The position numbers and the translations under genes are program-made. Positions 11,653 to 22,129 of a stretch of 64,000 nt of DNA are shown here, one piece after another. Location of the stretch: the NCBI GenBank assembly GCA_028386065.3, contig JAKUCV010000874.1, forward strand, positions 97,572-161,571. The letters run 5' to 3'. Every line of letters starts with the position of its first letter. Within the stretch, counting starts at the first letter, position 1. Below the pieces are notes generated by a model, which saw only the letters and a program-made list of their open reading frames with translations, had not been told where the DNA came from and searched no databases. This DNA comes from Turnera subulata. Lineage: Eukaryota > Streptophyta > Magnoliopsida > Malpighiales > Passifloraceae.

Positions 11653-12851
11653 AAATGCCCTCGGAGTGGTTGCACTCTGGTCATGGCTGACTGTGCCCGA
11701 GTAGGAGCAACTCCTCGTCCACGGCCTCGGCCAACTCCAGAACCACTAGGTACGCTGGCCACTGATGCTTGTACAGTGTGAGCAGGAACAACAACTCCAA
11801 ATCTTCCCAACTTAGGACATGAACTACGGTAATGCCCAACTTCATTGCACTCAAAGCACCTCACCCTAGTCAGAGGAGGCCTAGGGCGAGTGTCTCCAGA
11901 AGAAGTCCCTCCAAATTGGGTCCATGAACTCCCACGATTGTTGTTGTAGCTGTTGCTCCATCCTCGACCCTGAGATACTGGCATGGATTGAGTCTGTCCA
12001 TACCCTGACCTGTTACCGGTGCTCTGGAACCTCTTGTTCTGATTCCCAGTATTCTGTGCAGATTTCCTCTTCCGGACTTCTTCCATCTCTCTCTCGTTCC
12101 CGATCCAGATAACTTCTGCTCGAAGAGCATCAGCAAGCATGTCCTGGTAAGTCTCATAAACTTTGCACCCCATAACTGTCTGGATGTAGGATCGCAAACC
12201 ATCCTAGAAGCGCTTGCATCTGGCCTCTGGTGTGGACACATACTCTGATGCATAGATGGATAAGCGATCAAACTGGATCTCATACTCGTTCACCGACTGT
12301 TTGCTTAGCTATCGCAGACTCAGGAATTCTCGCTTGAGCTGGTCCTGGTAAAGATCTGTGACAAACTTCCTTCGAAACATTTCTGTAAACTGTGCCCAAG
12401 GTATGGTGACTGGTTTCACCATGTCACGTGTTGCCGAATCCCACTAATCCACAGCAACATTGCGAAACATGGATGCAACATACCTAGCCCACCTGTCATC
12501 TGTACATCTCAGCTTCAACATCACTCGGTGAGCTTGACGAAGCCATTCATCAGCTGCTTGTGGGTTAATAACCCCTGTGAAGGCATCAAGACCTAGCTTA
12601 GACAGCTTGGTGTAAACAGGATCCTCAACAGGTCCTTGATTCTCTTGTTTACGAGCTTCCCTAGCCTCCAAACAGGCATCTCTAGCATTCTGTTGCTGTA
12701 AGATCTGCGCCATGGTGTGCATCATCTGTGTGGTGTCCGCTGGTACAAGCACGGGTACTTGTCCACCCACGACCGGTTGCGGCTGGTCGACCGATACTTG
12801 GTCATCTTCCAAACGCTGCTCAACATGCTGGTTTCCTCCCACCGGATCCAT
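11649..12851 (-). pseudogene. Gag of the chromovirus with three in-frame stops
   Basis: The ATG at 12851 lies about 110 bases downstream of the PBS. The retrotrans_gag region (residues about 60-240) is followed by an RG/SG/Q-rich linker and one zinc knuckle CFECNEVGHYRSSCP near the C-terminus. Stops interrupt the frame at 12444-12446, 12309-12311 and 12204-12206. The protease continues in another frame; in this lineage gag and pol usually form one polyprotein, so the shift is probably damage. Confidence 0.9.
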
Positions 12852-12959
12852 TCGTACCTATATGAGAATGTATGCATGCATGTTATGCCAAGAGAATGAC
12901 CAGACTATGCACATATAGGCAACAAACAGCACAATTATGACCCTAAGGACCTACAGCCC

Positions 12960-12971
12960 GCTCCGCTACCA
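12960..12971 (-). other. Primer binding site, variant initiator-Met type
   Basis: On the minus strand the bases read TGGTAGCGGAGC, three bases after the 5' LTR end. This is identical to the PBS at 510-521. Confidence 0.8.
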
Positions 12972-12974
12972 AAC

Positions 12975-14529
12975 TGAAGCGCCCCAACTCGTATTTACCG
13001 TACACAGTAAACACGTGCCAGAACTATTCTTATTACAGTAGCAGACAGTACATACAATATAAAATACAATTCTAGCAATCCCAAATACAACATCTGTCAC
13101 CTGATTCCGGGGATCATTATTCAATCCATAACAATCTAAAAGCCCAACAGCAGCAACAAAATAAATATAATACACCAACAGCAACATATAAAATACAGCA
13201 GCGGAAGTCTTAGAATGAGATGCAGCAGAGGTATGAATCCGGAGACTGGTGGAGTAGAAACAGCAGTTGGCCGAACCACGTACCTGTACCACGAGCAACT
13301 CATCCTGCGGGATGAAACCCCGCAGGCGAGGGGTGAGTCCGAAGTGTTCACCGACGAAGGATAAACAGTAATATGCAGGTAAACACAATACTTTCGAAGT
13401 AAAATTCCAGAAAAAGACATAACAGAGAAACAACCAGAATATAACTGAGCCAAGACCAAAAGAGTATTTATTATTACCAATTTTATCTCTAGGGGCCCTG
13501 TCACTGGACAAGCTAGGGTCGTACCTGGTTATTAACATGTTCTGGGTGCTAGATCAATCCAAGAGAACCCAGGGATTGACATCCCAAAAATATAGATCCC
13601 AGGGATAGACATCCCAAGCATAGACATGCTTATCACAAGTAACCCAGATCATAGCCACCACAAAATAGTTTTAACCATCTAGTCGTACCACTACTTTCCT
13701 AGTGACAAATAAGTCGTCAACACAACTTCCAATTATCCAATTATCTCATCATATCAGTTTATCCACAATCAAAAATCAACAACACAGCAAAAATACCACA
13801 ATCAAACTCAATTAGCTCAGCAGTTTAACCAGGCAAAATAATCACAGAAAAACAAACACAGTATCATGTGCAACATACCAAAGGTTATCCATCCTCACCT
13901 TAGCCGATTTCCCTACTCTTGGAAGTCCTCAAATTGTCCCGGCTCCGGTTCCTCGGGATACTGTTCGTTATCAGCTCCTAAATAGCAAACAATAGCATAT
14001 ACTCACATAAGATGCACATAAATGCAAATGATGCTATACCGTAAAAATAAAACCTAAACTGGTTCGTTTACGTCCCGGTGAAACCCCGTTATCATCATCA
14101 TTCACCATTATTATTCCTGTGTCAAAATACCATACTGTATTTATACCCGGTTATTATTCCAGTATAATACTTTGATAATCCCCTTTCCAAAATATTTGAT
14201 AAAAATAATTATCACCACCATCTATTTTCTTCTCCAAAAATTATAGTTATAATCTCTCTTTTTTTTTTTTTAGAAATTAGTCACGCATATATATATTTTC
14301 CGGTAAAACATTTACATAGTTTATTTCCTTAAGAGTATTTACTATAGTCATGTTATGCTCATCTTATTTTCTTGTAAATTGTTATTTACCATATCATATT
14401 TACATATTTCCAAAAGTACCTACCTTATAGTAATATGCTTATCGTCTTATTTATTTATTTCCAAAGTCATATTCCTTCTACGATATACCATATACCCTTC
14501 CATATTATTTATAGAAATATAAGCCTTGC

Positions 14530-14596
<67 letters not shown>

Positions 14597-15810
14597 TCAT
14601 TTAATTTCTTTTTTTCCAAAATTTTCGTATTTGTTTATTTATATTTTTTTATTATTTTTTTTACTGGATTGGGCCTGATTAGTACTGTCCTGCCCACTGC
14701 ATAGAGCCCAGGCAGGCCCACGCAGCGAGCCCAGTACAACCACTAGCCCAACCCACTCCAAACCCAAGGTCCGAGCCCAACACCCAAAACCAAAACCCAA
14801 GCCCATACCCCATCAGGCCGGGTCAACCCGCGACCCGCATCATGACCCATCCGGGTCGAAATCCCCACAAACGGGTCTGCTCACCTCGGGGTTTGCAGAC
14901 GGCGGCGGCGCGACGGCTAGCTGGCGAGGACGACGCCGGTGGCGAGGCGAGGGCGGCTGACGAGGCGACGTGCCGCGGTGGCTGCAGGAGAGGAGGAGGC
15001 GGCCGCTGTGGTGTCGTGCGAGCTGGTGACTTCGTCGGATCGAGTTCCATGGCGGCGGCGTCTTACAGCGGGGGACGAGTGTGGAGGAAGAGGGGAGGAA
15101 GGAGGAGAAGATGGTGGCGGCGTGGGGTTGTGGTGGTGCAGGTAGCGTCGGTTGTGGTAGGCGCGGGTGTGGCTCGGGAAAGGAGAAGAAGAGAGGAAAA
15201 AGAAAGAAAGAAAAAGAAAAAGAAAAGGAAAAAAAAGAAAGGGAGAGGGGGTCTCGGGTGATGTGTGTGTGTGTGTGCGTTTTTTTCTTTTCTTTCTTGG
15301 TTGGTTTTTAGTATTGCAGGAAGGGAAGGATACTGGGTTGTAGGGAAGGAGAAGATGAGTTGGGTGTGTGTTTGAATGCAGATGGGCAGAGCAATTTATA
15401 GGCGGGAAAAAGGAGTGCAGGAAAAATTTAGTGGAGAAGGAAGATATTCAGTGGACGGCAGATGAATGTGGAGGATGGGATGCTGCCTCCATTATGCAGT
15501 TACTATGCTGCATAGTAAAGCATGTTTTATCCGGATCAGAAAATAACTGTAATGCCCCCTTGACTTAATTTCTAGCCCGATAATTCGAGGTTAAACCTGA
15601 CTTTTCTTAAGATTCCTGGACCCGAGAAATGCCAACTCTGGTCCGAAAAATCCGCAGAAAAATCGGGAACGTGGGGTAAGGGTCGGTTTCGGAATCCGAT
15701 GCATTATTTACCCTGAAATAATTACCCAAGATTAATTTCATTAGGTAAATTACTTGTACAAATCATTTTACAGTCCCGGTAAAAACACAAATTTTACCCG
15801 GGCCGTTACA
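12975..15810 (-). repeat. 5' LTR of the chromovirus, 2.84 kb
   Basis: On the minus strand it begins TGTAACGGCCCGGGTAAAA and ends GGGGCGCTTCA. It contains a GC-rich island rich in GGC/GCC (about 14890-15110), a (GT)n run near 15260, an (ATT)n run at 14530-14596, a three-hairpin block at 13300-13358, and two small GGGAT..ATCCC palindromes near 13572 and 13599. Confidence 0.9.
14529..14596. repeat. (ATT)n microsatellite
   Basis: About 22 ATT units lie inside the chromovirus 5' LTR. The matching place in the 3' LTR (about 6963-6980) has only five or six units. Confidence 0.95.
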
Positions 15811-17381
15811 GTGATGTGGGGTTGATAAAAAGGAAAAGTATTGGAGTGGGATACAAGTTTAGGGTTTTTTCTAGGACAGAGAATACTCCAGGCGTGGAAA
15901 CCAACTAGGAATTGGATTGGAGGAGAAAAAATAAGAAAAAAGAAAAAAATATGCAGCCGGTGGCGGACATACGGGCTTTGAGAGATGACCTCCAGGCCCT
16001 GGCGGTCGTCACGACATGACCGCCGGGGCTATGCCGGTAAATGGTTCCAGAACCTTCTTTTTTCCTTCTTTTTCAGTTCCTAGCCCATAACCATCACATT
16101 TAGGGGGTTCAATCTCGACCCTTAGAATAATAGGACGACCCCTTACCTCCTGAACACTAAAAATATACCCCCCATTACACACAATTGGGACACATATTAA
16201 AATTATTCTCTACACATCCATAAGCTTATAGTGCTTGGAGAAATCCTAGTTCTTTGAGCTTAGGAATCATTTTAGGAGTTGATTTTCTAGAGAGATTTTG
16301 TAGAGAGGAGTAGCAACATCCTAGTAGCAAAAGAAGAACAAGAGGATTACAAGAAGAAGGCCAATCGGAGCAAATCTTTGGAGAAAAGAGTGCAAACCCG
16401 AGAGGAGTGTTCTTCCCTGTGCAGTCTCGGAAAAATCATGATATCTCGAGCTACAGACATCGAATTGCTATGTTCTTGGAGTCTTTGGAAATATAAGAGA
16501 GAGATCTACAACTTTATTGTTGAAGCTAGACGCTGATTCAGTCTCCTTTAGTACCAGTTTTCGATTAAAGTTGAATAAGATTCTATTGAGAAGCGGGAAG
16601 CTAACGAGAGCGAGAGGAGGGCTTCAAGAGGTAACCTTAACCCTTTAATTTGATTTTTGCTGCTGTGATACTATTGATGATGATGATGCTTTGATTTTTG
16701 TGTGAACCCATGTTAGAACTACGTGGCTTTGACCCCGGCACGCAGGTACGTAGGTAGTCTCGGTCTGAAAACGGGATGCAAGCCAAATTTTGTTTATGTT
16801 GTGTTGTTGTGTGTGGTGTTGATGTTGTGATGTCACTGTGATGTTGATGTTGCTTCTGTGACATTGATGTTGTTGTCATGATGTTAATATTGCTATTATG
16901 ATGTCAATGCTACTGTAATGTTGCTAGCTTGTGAGTTGCGTTGTGTTGTTGCGATGTTGATGTTATTGTTGTGCCTTTGATGTCAATATTGTTGTGGTAA
17001 TATTGGTGTTTCTATAATGTTGCTGCATCGTTTGCTGTGTTGTGTGATGCCATGTAAGAACTACGAGAGCTTTGAATCTGGTCGCCGGAGTTTGTAGGCA
17101 GTTTCTAGTGGTGGAAGCTCAAGCTCAATTATGTGTTTATTTTCTGTTTTATTGTTGTTGTGTTGTTTGTGCATAGGCATACAGTGATCTTCAATTGCAC
17201 ACGATTTCGCCCCAATATGGATGGGTACCTAACACCTTGCCATCTAGGACGAACCCCCGAATCCTACATCTTTGGAATGCTATGACCGGAAGCTGTGGGT
17301 AATGGATATCAAGGTTTTTTCCTGAATTTTGTCCTTAATAAAATTCAGGAAAAAACCTTGATATCCGTTACCCACAGTTCA
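15811..17381 (+). mobile_element. Tat/Ogre-like LTR (5' LTR remnant)
   Basis: There is no coding motif. The stretch ends in GTTCA, and two bases further is TGGCGACTCC, which resembles the tRNA-Arg-type PBS known from Ogre-like elements. It holds a leader-like module at 16420-16545, two related blocks starting AGAACTACG (16715-16760 and 17057-17101), and a degenerate TGATGTTG-rich region (16790-17010). The left end abuts the chromovirus, so the true LTR start is uncertain. Confidence 0.5.
17292..17378. repeat. Near-perfect inverted repeat, 38-nt arms
   Basis: The left arm (about 17292-17330) and right arm (about 17340-17378) are reverse complements with a single mismatch (T in AATGG against C in CCGTT) and a loop of about nine bases. 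It occupies the last part of the LTR just before the putative PBS. A transcript would fold into a long hairpin. Confidence 0.9.
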
Positions 17382-17383
17382 TG

Positions 17384-17393
17384 TGGCGACTCC
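17384..17393 (+). other. Putative primer binding site, tRNA-Arg-like
   Basis: TGGCGACTCC follows the presumed LTR end by two bases. A GGGG-rich stretch (17404-17445) follows, as is common after the PBS in these elements. The tRNA assignment is from memory of the family, not from alignment. Confidence 0.5.
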
Positions 17394-18658
17394 TTTGATG
17401 TAGTGAGGGGCCAAATTATTTTTTGGTCGGGTCCCCACAGGCGAGGTTCTGTTCCCGAAACGACGACGAAGGAGGGCAAAGATTATCCAAATAGGCATTA
17501 TAAGAGGGCTGATTCTAAATCGAAGCATCTGCCCAAGTATTTCCAGGTAAGGTCTTCACGTCCACATAAAACTAGAGGTGTATGGTTTGCTCCTTTGTAG
17601 TATATGTTTCGATTGATTCAATTCAACATATAGATTAATGAATGAGATAATCTTACATTTATCCTTGTGTATTCAACTGCTATAATCTAAAAAATTGACC
17701 CAGTCTTTCAATCCTGAGTCGTAACAGTTGTCAACTTTATTAGACCTCCTTTGAATTTTTCATGGGCTGATTGTTTTGTTAGCATAGATACTAAGTAGTT
17801 TCTATGGGAAGTGGGTGAGAAATTTGTGAGCCAATGTGTTGTAGTGTCATAGTGGATACAGTTCAATGTGGTTTTATGTGATCATCTAATTATTATTACA
17901 TGAATTTGGACTCTGGAGCGAGTGGTCTATCAATAGATAATTTTTGACTTAAAAGCATACTGCATGTGCAAGAGGAGAAGCGAACTCTTCATAAGCTTCA
18001 ATCTTTTATGAATACTATGATGCATTTTAAATTTCATTGCTTTAATCATCTTATCCTCTAATAAGTGATTGTAGGAAAAGTCCTATGAATTAATCCGTTA
18101 AAAAATAGGAAAGTTCATTCTCCCTTGGAAGTTAGATACAAAGCTTCAAGGCAAAATGAATTTCATTTTATGCTTCTTGTTGATGACTTGATGTGCAGGA
18201 TTTGTTGATGTGTAAGAAGATAATAGGAGGGACAATGGCTTAGGCCGAATTTTCATTGTCATATTGTCAATGTCGACCATCATTGCCGACTGCCATCATA
18301 TTGTGATTATTTTTCATATGTTAGTTTGGACTTTGGGTAGAATTTTCACTACCAAACACTTTGGAAAATTTGGAATCAAAATTCGAATTTGGTGTTATCT
18401 GTTTGAAGTTTCATGTTTTTACATTTGGATAACTCATTGTAATTTAAATTTTAAGACAGCTTATAAGTTTGTAATTTTAATTTGGATTTCTCAATTTTTT
18501 TATTTTTGGTCTTTGACTTTGACCTTGTGTTATTTGGACAATTCAGGCAGTCCGTTGTCTGGATCGAAATATTTCGGTCAATTTGGGTTCAAACACCCTC
18601 CATAGAATTTAGATCTGACCGAAGACCGGACCAAATAAGATTGCCTGAACCAATTTGG
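17394..18658. other. Degraded element interior and AT-rich sequence without recognised gene
   Basis: From 17394 to 17600 an open frame continues (TTKEGKDYPNRHYKRADS); it may be the start of the retroelement's first reading frame, but I do not recognise it. From 17600 to 18658 the sequence is AT-rich with no supported gene. Confidence 0.4.
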
Positions 18659-19504
18659 GTTTAAGTTATTCTCAATTGTACAGTCCCATACCTGTACAAC
18701 CTCGAAATCACTTCATTTGAGCTATTCTTAATTATACAGTCCCATACCCGTATAGTTACAAAATCGCCCCAACTGTGCAGCCCCATCCCTACACAGTCTC
18801 AGGATCTCTCCTATTCCGGTATGGATTCGGTTCATTCGTGTGCCCTTCCGTCTAGAAGCCTGCCAGAATCCGCTCCTTGTCCATGCTCATCCCGGCATCG
18901 GCGTACACTTCCCGCCCTCATAGACCCCGGGTGTCAGAGGCCCACCAGCTTCCGCTAGGTTCGTCCCCGAACCCTACACCGTACTAGGGAGTTCTGGAGC
19001 TTCGCTACCAACTATAACGTCTCGGCTTGTCGGCTGTCACTACAGACCAACACGGGACCTTTCCAACATGCTTTGTCCTCACTCGCATGTTTCCAAGGAA
19101 AACTTCCCAGGAGGTCACCCATCCTAGAATTGCTCCAAGTCAAGCACGTTTAACTTTGGAGTTTTTCTAGAATGAGCACCGAAAAGATAGGTGCACCTTG
19201 TTGATATAGCTAGTACCCATCAAACCGTTTAAGTTATTCTCAATTGTACAGTCCCATTCCTGTACAACCTCGAAATCACTTCATTTGAGCTGTTCTTAAT
19301 TATACAGTCTCATACCCGTATAGTAACGAAATCGCCCCAACTGTGCTACCCCATCCCTACACAGTCTCAGGATCTCTCCTATTCCGGTGTGGATTCGGTT
19401 CATTCGTGTGCCCCTCCGTCTAGAAGCCTACCAGAAGCCGCTCCTTGTCCATGCTCATCCCGGCACCGGCTTACACTTCCCGCCCTCATAGACCCCGGGT
19501 GTCA
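18659..19504 (-). mobile_element. Cassandra-like TRIM retrotransposon carrying 5S rRNA-derived sequence
   Basis: Direct repeats 18659-18936 and about 19225-19504 are the outer parts of two LTRs on the minus strand, both starting TGACACCCGGGG. The 5' LTR (19504 to about 19013) continues through a 5S rRNA-like segment. It is followed by a PBS-like TGGTAGCGAAGC (18999-19010), an internal region of only about 75 bp, and a polypurine tract GCTGGTGGGCCTC just before the 3' LTR at 18936. The 3' LTR is truncated and lacks its 5S part. Short LTRs with a 5S domain and almost no interior are the hallmark of Cassandra. Confidence 0.85.
19102..19197 (-). other. 5S rRNA-derived segment within the Cassandra LTR
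   Basis: On the minus strand the segment contains CCAAAGTTAAACGTGCTTG and AGGATGGGTGACCTCCTGGG. These correspond to the A-box and C-box regions of the internal RNA polymerase III promoter of plant 5S rRNA. The 5' third is shortened and diverged, so it is not a functional 5S gene. Confidence 0.85.
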
Positions 19505-20220
19505 CAGGGAGGCCCCATCTTTTCTTTTTCTATGGCTTTGTTTTTTTTTTAGCTTTTGGCTTTTTTCGTTCTAGCACCTTGTACTAAAGTTTCATTAATA
19601 AAAACAAACTATTTATATAAAAAAGAAAGGTTTAGATAGTCTTCTGCAGCTTGCAGCACAAATTGTCTTCACTCTTCAATTGCGAGAATCACATCCATAC
19701 AGTATTGAAGTAACAAACTCAATTGCCTTGTAGTGACGATGACGCTGGTGAGGAAGACGAAGACGGTTACGATGATGGTGATGATGACAACAATGATGAG
19801 CAAAATCAATTTTTGAATGCGTTTGAGTTCCAACTCCCATAAAGTATTTTTGGTACTTGCTTTGTAGGTACCACAATTCTTGGTTAAGCTGCTATCTTTT
19901 TGGTTATGGCAGTGTAAAAGAAAGAAGACATTGGATTCGGCTATGCAGAGTCCAAAAATGCCTAAACTCAAAGGTATTATCAAGTGTGTAAACACTCAAG
20001 AGACTCAAGTGGTACTGTAACAAGTTTCAGACCGCATAATTTTTCTCTATGGCAATAAAATATGGTGCAAACTGTGGAGCCAAAAATGGATGTCCTTTCT
20101 TTTTATATTAGACAAATGGTTTTTAGACTTTGGTTAGTTTCTTGATATTCCATGGATAGAAACTTATTTTCAAGTTGATAACGATATATAATGTAATTGA
20201 TGTATTGGATGTGATTATGT
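19505..20220. other. Intergenic, possible fragment of an unidentified coding sequence
   Basis: On the plus strand, 19648-19735 reads QLAAQIVFTLQLRESHPYS after an AG, and in a shifted frame 19734-19840 is strongly acidic (DDDAGEEDEDGYDDGDDD). This could be a broken exon, but I cannot identify it. The rest shows nothing recognisable. Confidence 0.25.
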
Positions 20221-21240
20221 AGGGGTGTAATCGAGCCGAGCCGAGCCCGAATATAGGTAGGCTCGGCTCGAGGTCGTTAGAGAAAAGGCAAGCTCGAGCT
20301 CAAAAGATAATAGAGGGGCTCAGGTTCGGCTCGATTGGGCTCGACTAAGGTCCAAATGCAACAACTATATAATTTTTTTAACCCAACATGAGGATACCAA
20401 ACAACCAATTGCAAAGCAAATGAACAACTGTATAGTTCAATAAAAAACGTTTGAGAGTGAGAATATAAACAAGTAAACATCAAGGACATAACTTAGATTA
20501 TAAATCTAGAAATTACAATCTGGGTTTTATTAGACCATGGGGGCGGTGGCGAACGGAGGCAACGACAAGAGCTGATGCGATAACCATCGGGACGGCTGTG
20601 ACAACTCATGATCAAGCTCTAAGAGCAAGCCAAGAACATCTGGAGAAGACGGAGTCGCAAGGATTATGAACGAAGGGGAACTCTGTTCAGGAAGGGAGAC
20701 TTGAGGTGGATGAAGAACTGGAATTGACAAGATATGGTGGTTGGAATTGGGCTGCTGGTGACGGCCGTCACGGCAGCAAGTTAAAAAAAAAATAGTCTGA
20801 GCAATATTGTGATAGGTTTGGCTGTTTGGGGGTAAACACTAAAATGCTGCTAATCGGGCAAAAAAAATATAGTGTCTTTTGGTTTCTTTTAAACTTTAAA
20901 TTAAATACAAAATTATATTGGGTATAAGTTAATGATAAAGTCTAGCCCAGCATAAATAGGGGTTCGGTGTTTGATTTATGAGATTGGTTGTGGGTTTAAA
21001 ATAGTAAGCAAAGCCCAAACTAAATAAAAAACCTACCTCTTATTTTAACAAAAGGAAAAATACTTTTTATTTAAAGTTCGATTTGGCTCGCGAGCCTAAC
21101 GAGCTGAGTATTGCCTAGCTCGAGCTCAGCTCGTTTGACATTAAAGCTCGGCTCGAACTCGATAATGTCGAGCCGAATACAAACTTTCATCGAATCGTTC
21201 TCGAACAATTCACGAATTGGCCCAGCTCGTTTACACCCCG
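20221..21240. mobile_element. Non-autonomous DNA transposon with imperfect terminal inverted repeats
   Basis: The left end GGGGTGTAATCGAGCC (20222-20237) is the inverse of the right end GCTCGTTTACACCCC (21225-21239) with few mismatches. Both sub-terminal regions are rich in GGCTCG/CGAGCC repeats, a pattern I associate with hAT-like elements. No transposase is visible in about 1 kb, and I could not find a clear target duplication, so the ends and superfamily are tentative. Confidence 0.5.
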
Positions 21241-21903
21241 ACTCAGGCAGTCTAAATAGTGATGGAATCAAAGGGAGTAAACAATCTAATTGCGCAACGG
21301 AATATATACAGATTGATTCCATAACATCAATTGAACATATATTAGAGAGGGTATTCAGTACTTACCCGAATACTGAAGATCGCAGCTAACCACAAAAGAA
21401 CTCTTCTAATCGCTCGTCACTTGGTTGTCGCAAACCACAGTGATCCTCTCTTGAGTATCACCTCCACAAGTAATCCACACAAGACAGGGGTCAAGAACTC
21501 TTTATAAGAGAACTACAATTGCCAAAACCCTAGAGAGCTAGTTAGGGATTTTGGCTCTAGGAGGAGAAGGAGGCTAGAGAACAATTCTCTGCGTTGGGTG
21601 TTATATCTAGATATCAATACCATAAGATATCTATTTATAGGTACTAGTCTATTAGGTTATAAGAAACCTTAATAGACTATTTAAATAACTAATTGGACCA
21701 AAGCCCAAATAATTATTTAACTCATACATGGACTATTATATAATAGTCCATATATTAATTATTATTTTGACTTAACAATGGATCAAAATCCAATGTATGT
21801 TTTTATGCGAGCCCAAGTATTGCCCATTACTTTTCAGATCCAACTGAATACCATATGATTGCTTTGATGTGAAACTGAAAACCGTTAGCACATTACAAGT
21901 GTT
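21241..21903. other. Intergenic, no gene seen
   Basis: AT-rich sequence between the TIR element and the first Copia element. The stretch 21375-21640 has text like a retroelement leader (GCTCGTCACTTGGTTGTCG), but no boundary or motif could be fixed. Confidence 0.4.
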
Positions 21904-21908
21904 CTCAC

Positions 21909-22129
21909 TGTTGTAAAAAATGTAATTTATGGAAGGATTTGGGAGAAGAAGAAAAAGGATGGAGGAAGAAAATAGGGAGGAACTCGGGTTGCAACCCGTT
22001 TTTCATCTTCTTTTTTTTCTGATTTTCATTCTCATATATATAATACAAATGGAGTGGACAAAGTTCAGTTTAGTCCCTCAAAATGACATTCACTACATTT
22101 TGATCCCTCAAAATAATAAATTTATAACA
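21909..22129 (-). repeat. 3' LTR of Copia element 1
   Basis: 221 bp, the direct repeat of 27790-28012. The two differ by a few bases, mainly the length of A and T runs. Confidence 0.9.

Larger units (their letters stand above)
5727..15810 (-). mobile_element. Ty3/gypsy retrotransposon, Tekay/Del chromovirus lineage, complete but inactive
   Basis: In minus-strand order: 5' LTR (15810-12975), PBS, gag, protease, reverse transcriptase, RNase H, integrase, chromodomain, polypurine tract and 3' LTR (8194-5727). RT-RH before integrase defines Ty3/gypsy, and a C-terminal chromodomain marks a chromovirus. Several in-frame stops, at least two frame changes and substitutions at catalytic residues show it is dead. 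No target duplication can be confirmed because the left LTR has lost its outer end. Confidence 0.95.

Noticed and set aside
14842..15311. Open frames of up to 139 codons in the chromovirus 5' LTR (and the equivalents at 7508-7758)
   Set aside because: Lys/Arg/Gly-rich translations of a GC island followed by GAAAG-type repeats, inside an LTR; the two LTRs give different frames.
19669..19995. Minus-strand open frame with apparent hydrophobic segment (LILLIIVVIITIIVTVFVFLT)
   Set aside because: The hydrophobic run is the antisense of an acidic GAT/GAC-rich plus-strand stretch. No homology recognised.
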